From Clostridiales bacterium UBA8960 (lineage in GTDB: Bacteria > Bacillota > Clostridia > Peptostreptococcales > Acidaminobacteraceae), in the NCBI GenBank assembly GCA_003482695.1, contig DMYC01000242.1, forward strand, positions 1 to 6,843: a DNA stretch of 6,843 nt. The letters run 5' to 3'. This document shows, in pieces, positions 6,327-6,843 of this stretch. Numbering within the stretch: position 1 is the first letter of the stretch; each line of letters starts with the position of its first letter. The notes beneath the pieces were generated by a model. The model did not search any database and was not told the origin of the DNA. It saw nothing but the letters and a program-made list of their open reading frames with translations. A program made the translations under genes and the position numbers.

Positions 6327-6843
6327 CTATGCTTCTAATTCTGGATTATAAAACTCACCGAACAATTCTTCAAGTGTAGGCCTATCTTCCGGAATTGGTC
6401 TTGAAACCCAAGTCACATTCATATAATGCTTTAAGTTTACGTTTTCTGAGATAATATTACCACCCCAAGTTCCACAACCTAAACTCGATGTCATAGGCAT
6501 GCCATTCGTAAATGAGCCGGCATTCGCTTTTGATTGTGGCTGTCTAACCATGATTCTACTCACAGGCGCTGCCATAGCAAGTCTATGAATATGTTCGTCA
6601 TTAAATGAGTAGATTCCGCATGAATGGCCTTTTCCCATCGTATTGAACACGGCTTTCATCATGCTCAGTGCTTGGTCAAACCCACTATATTTATACATTG
6701 CAAATAAAGTCGTCAACTTTTCATATGAGAAGAAATGTCCTTTACCAATTTGATCACCTTCGACAAAAATGAACTTTATGTCATCTGGAACCTCAAAACC
6801 CGCTGTTTTTGCCAGCTGTTGCGGTGAAATGGCTACCGTATCG
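6327..6843 (-). CDS. CoA-acylating aldehyde dehydrogenase (SauS/EutE/AdhE-N type), C-terminal part
   Basis: Only the last 171 residues and the TAG stop are visible; the reading frame stays open to the right edge, so roughly 300 N-terminal residues, including the catalytic cysteine and most of the cofactor site, lie outside. The family oxidises an aldehyde to its acyl-CoA with NAD(P)+ and CoA in the cytoplasm. The visible part has the SLGCGTWGGN-x-ISEN segment near the C-terminus, closely matching the C-terminal end of the aldehyde dehydrogenase half of AdhE (GCGSWGGNS-x-SEN), followed by SRPIP and an EELFG tail that I associate with sulfoacetaldehyde dehydrogenases. EutE-like or other short-chain acylating enzymes remain possible, so no symbol is given. 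It is the first visible gene, 29 bp ahead of the ThDP enzyme. Their pairing suggests it consumes the aldehyde made by that enzyme (inference). A TTG codon at 6716 is internal to the frame, not the start. Confidence 0.87.
   Translation of the reverse strand, partial: DTVAISPQQLAKTAGFEVPDDIKFIFVEGDQIGKGHFFSYEKLTTLFAMYKYSGFDQALSMMKAVFNTMGKGHSCGIYSFNDEHIHRLAMAAPVSRIMVRQPQSKANAGSFTNGMPMTSSLGCGTWGGNIISENVNLKHYMNVTWVSRPIPEDRPTLEELFGEFYNPELEA

Overview
The window is one stretch of tightly packed genes, all on the minus strand, so transcription runs from high to low coordinates. It looks like part of a single catabolic operon. The base composition is AT-rich. The TRAP binding protein is a lipoprotein with a Lys-rich signal peptide and a long Asn/Thr/Ala linker, and ribosome binding sites are strong and purine-rich. 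These traits suggest a low-GC Firmicute, probably an anaerobic clostridium-like organism. That is inference; no taxonomic marker gene is present.

In order of transcription the window holds: (1) the C-terminal third of a CoA-acylating aldehyde dehydrogenase related to sulfoacetaldehyde dehydrogenase SauS, EutE and the AdhE N-domain, cut by the right edge; (2) a complete 600-residue thiamine-diphosphate enzyme of the acetolactate-synthase fold; (3) a short intergenic gap filled by a perfect 17-bp hairpin that also reads as two operator-like dyads flanking a TATAAT; (4-6) a complete three-gene TRAP transporter in the order small permease, large permease, binding lipoprotein; (7) an HSL-type alpha/beta hydrolase; (8) a shikimate/quinate dehydrogenase family protein starting with TTG and cut by the left edge. 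Gaps between genes are at most 61 bp and one pair overlaps by a base. There is no gene-free stretch over 300 bases, no RNA gene, mobile element or CRISPR array, and no convincing plus-strand gene.

The genes suggest one working hypothesis. The TRAP system imports an organic acid (carboxylate or sulfonate). The hydrolase may free it from an ester or lactone. The AroE-like dehydrogenase oxidises a hydroxyl to a ketone. The ThDP enzyme breaks a C-C bond next to the carbonyl to give an aldehyde, and the acylating dehydrogenase turns that aldehyde into an acyl-CoA. The logic resembles inositol breakdown (dehydrogenase, ThDP hydrolase IolD, acylating semialdehyde dehydrogenase IolA) or sulfonate breakdown through sulfoacetaldehyde, but the gene set matches no characterised pathway I recognise. 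The substrate cannot be read from the sequence.
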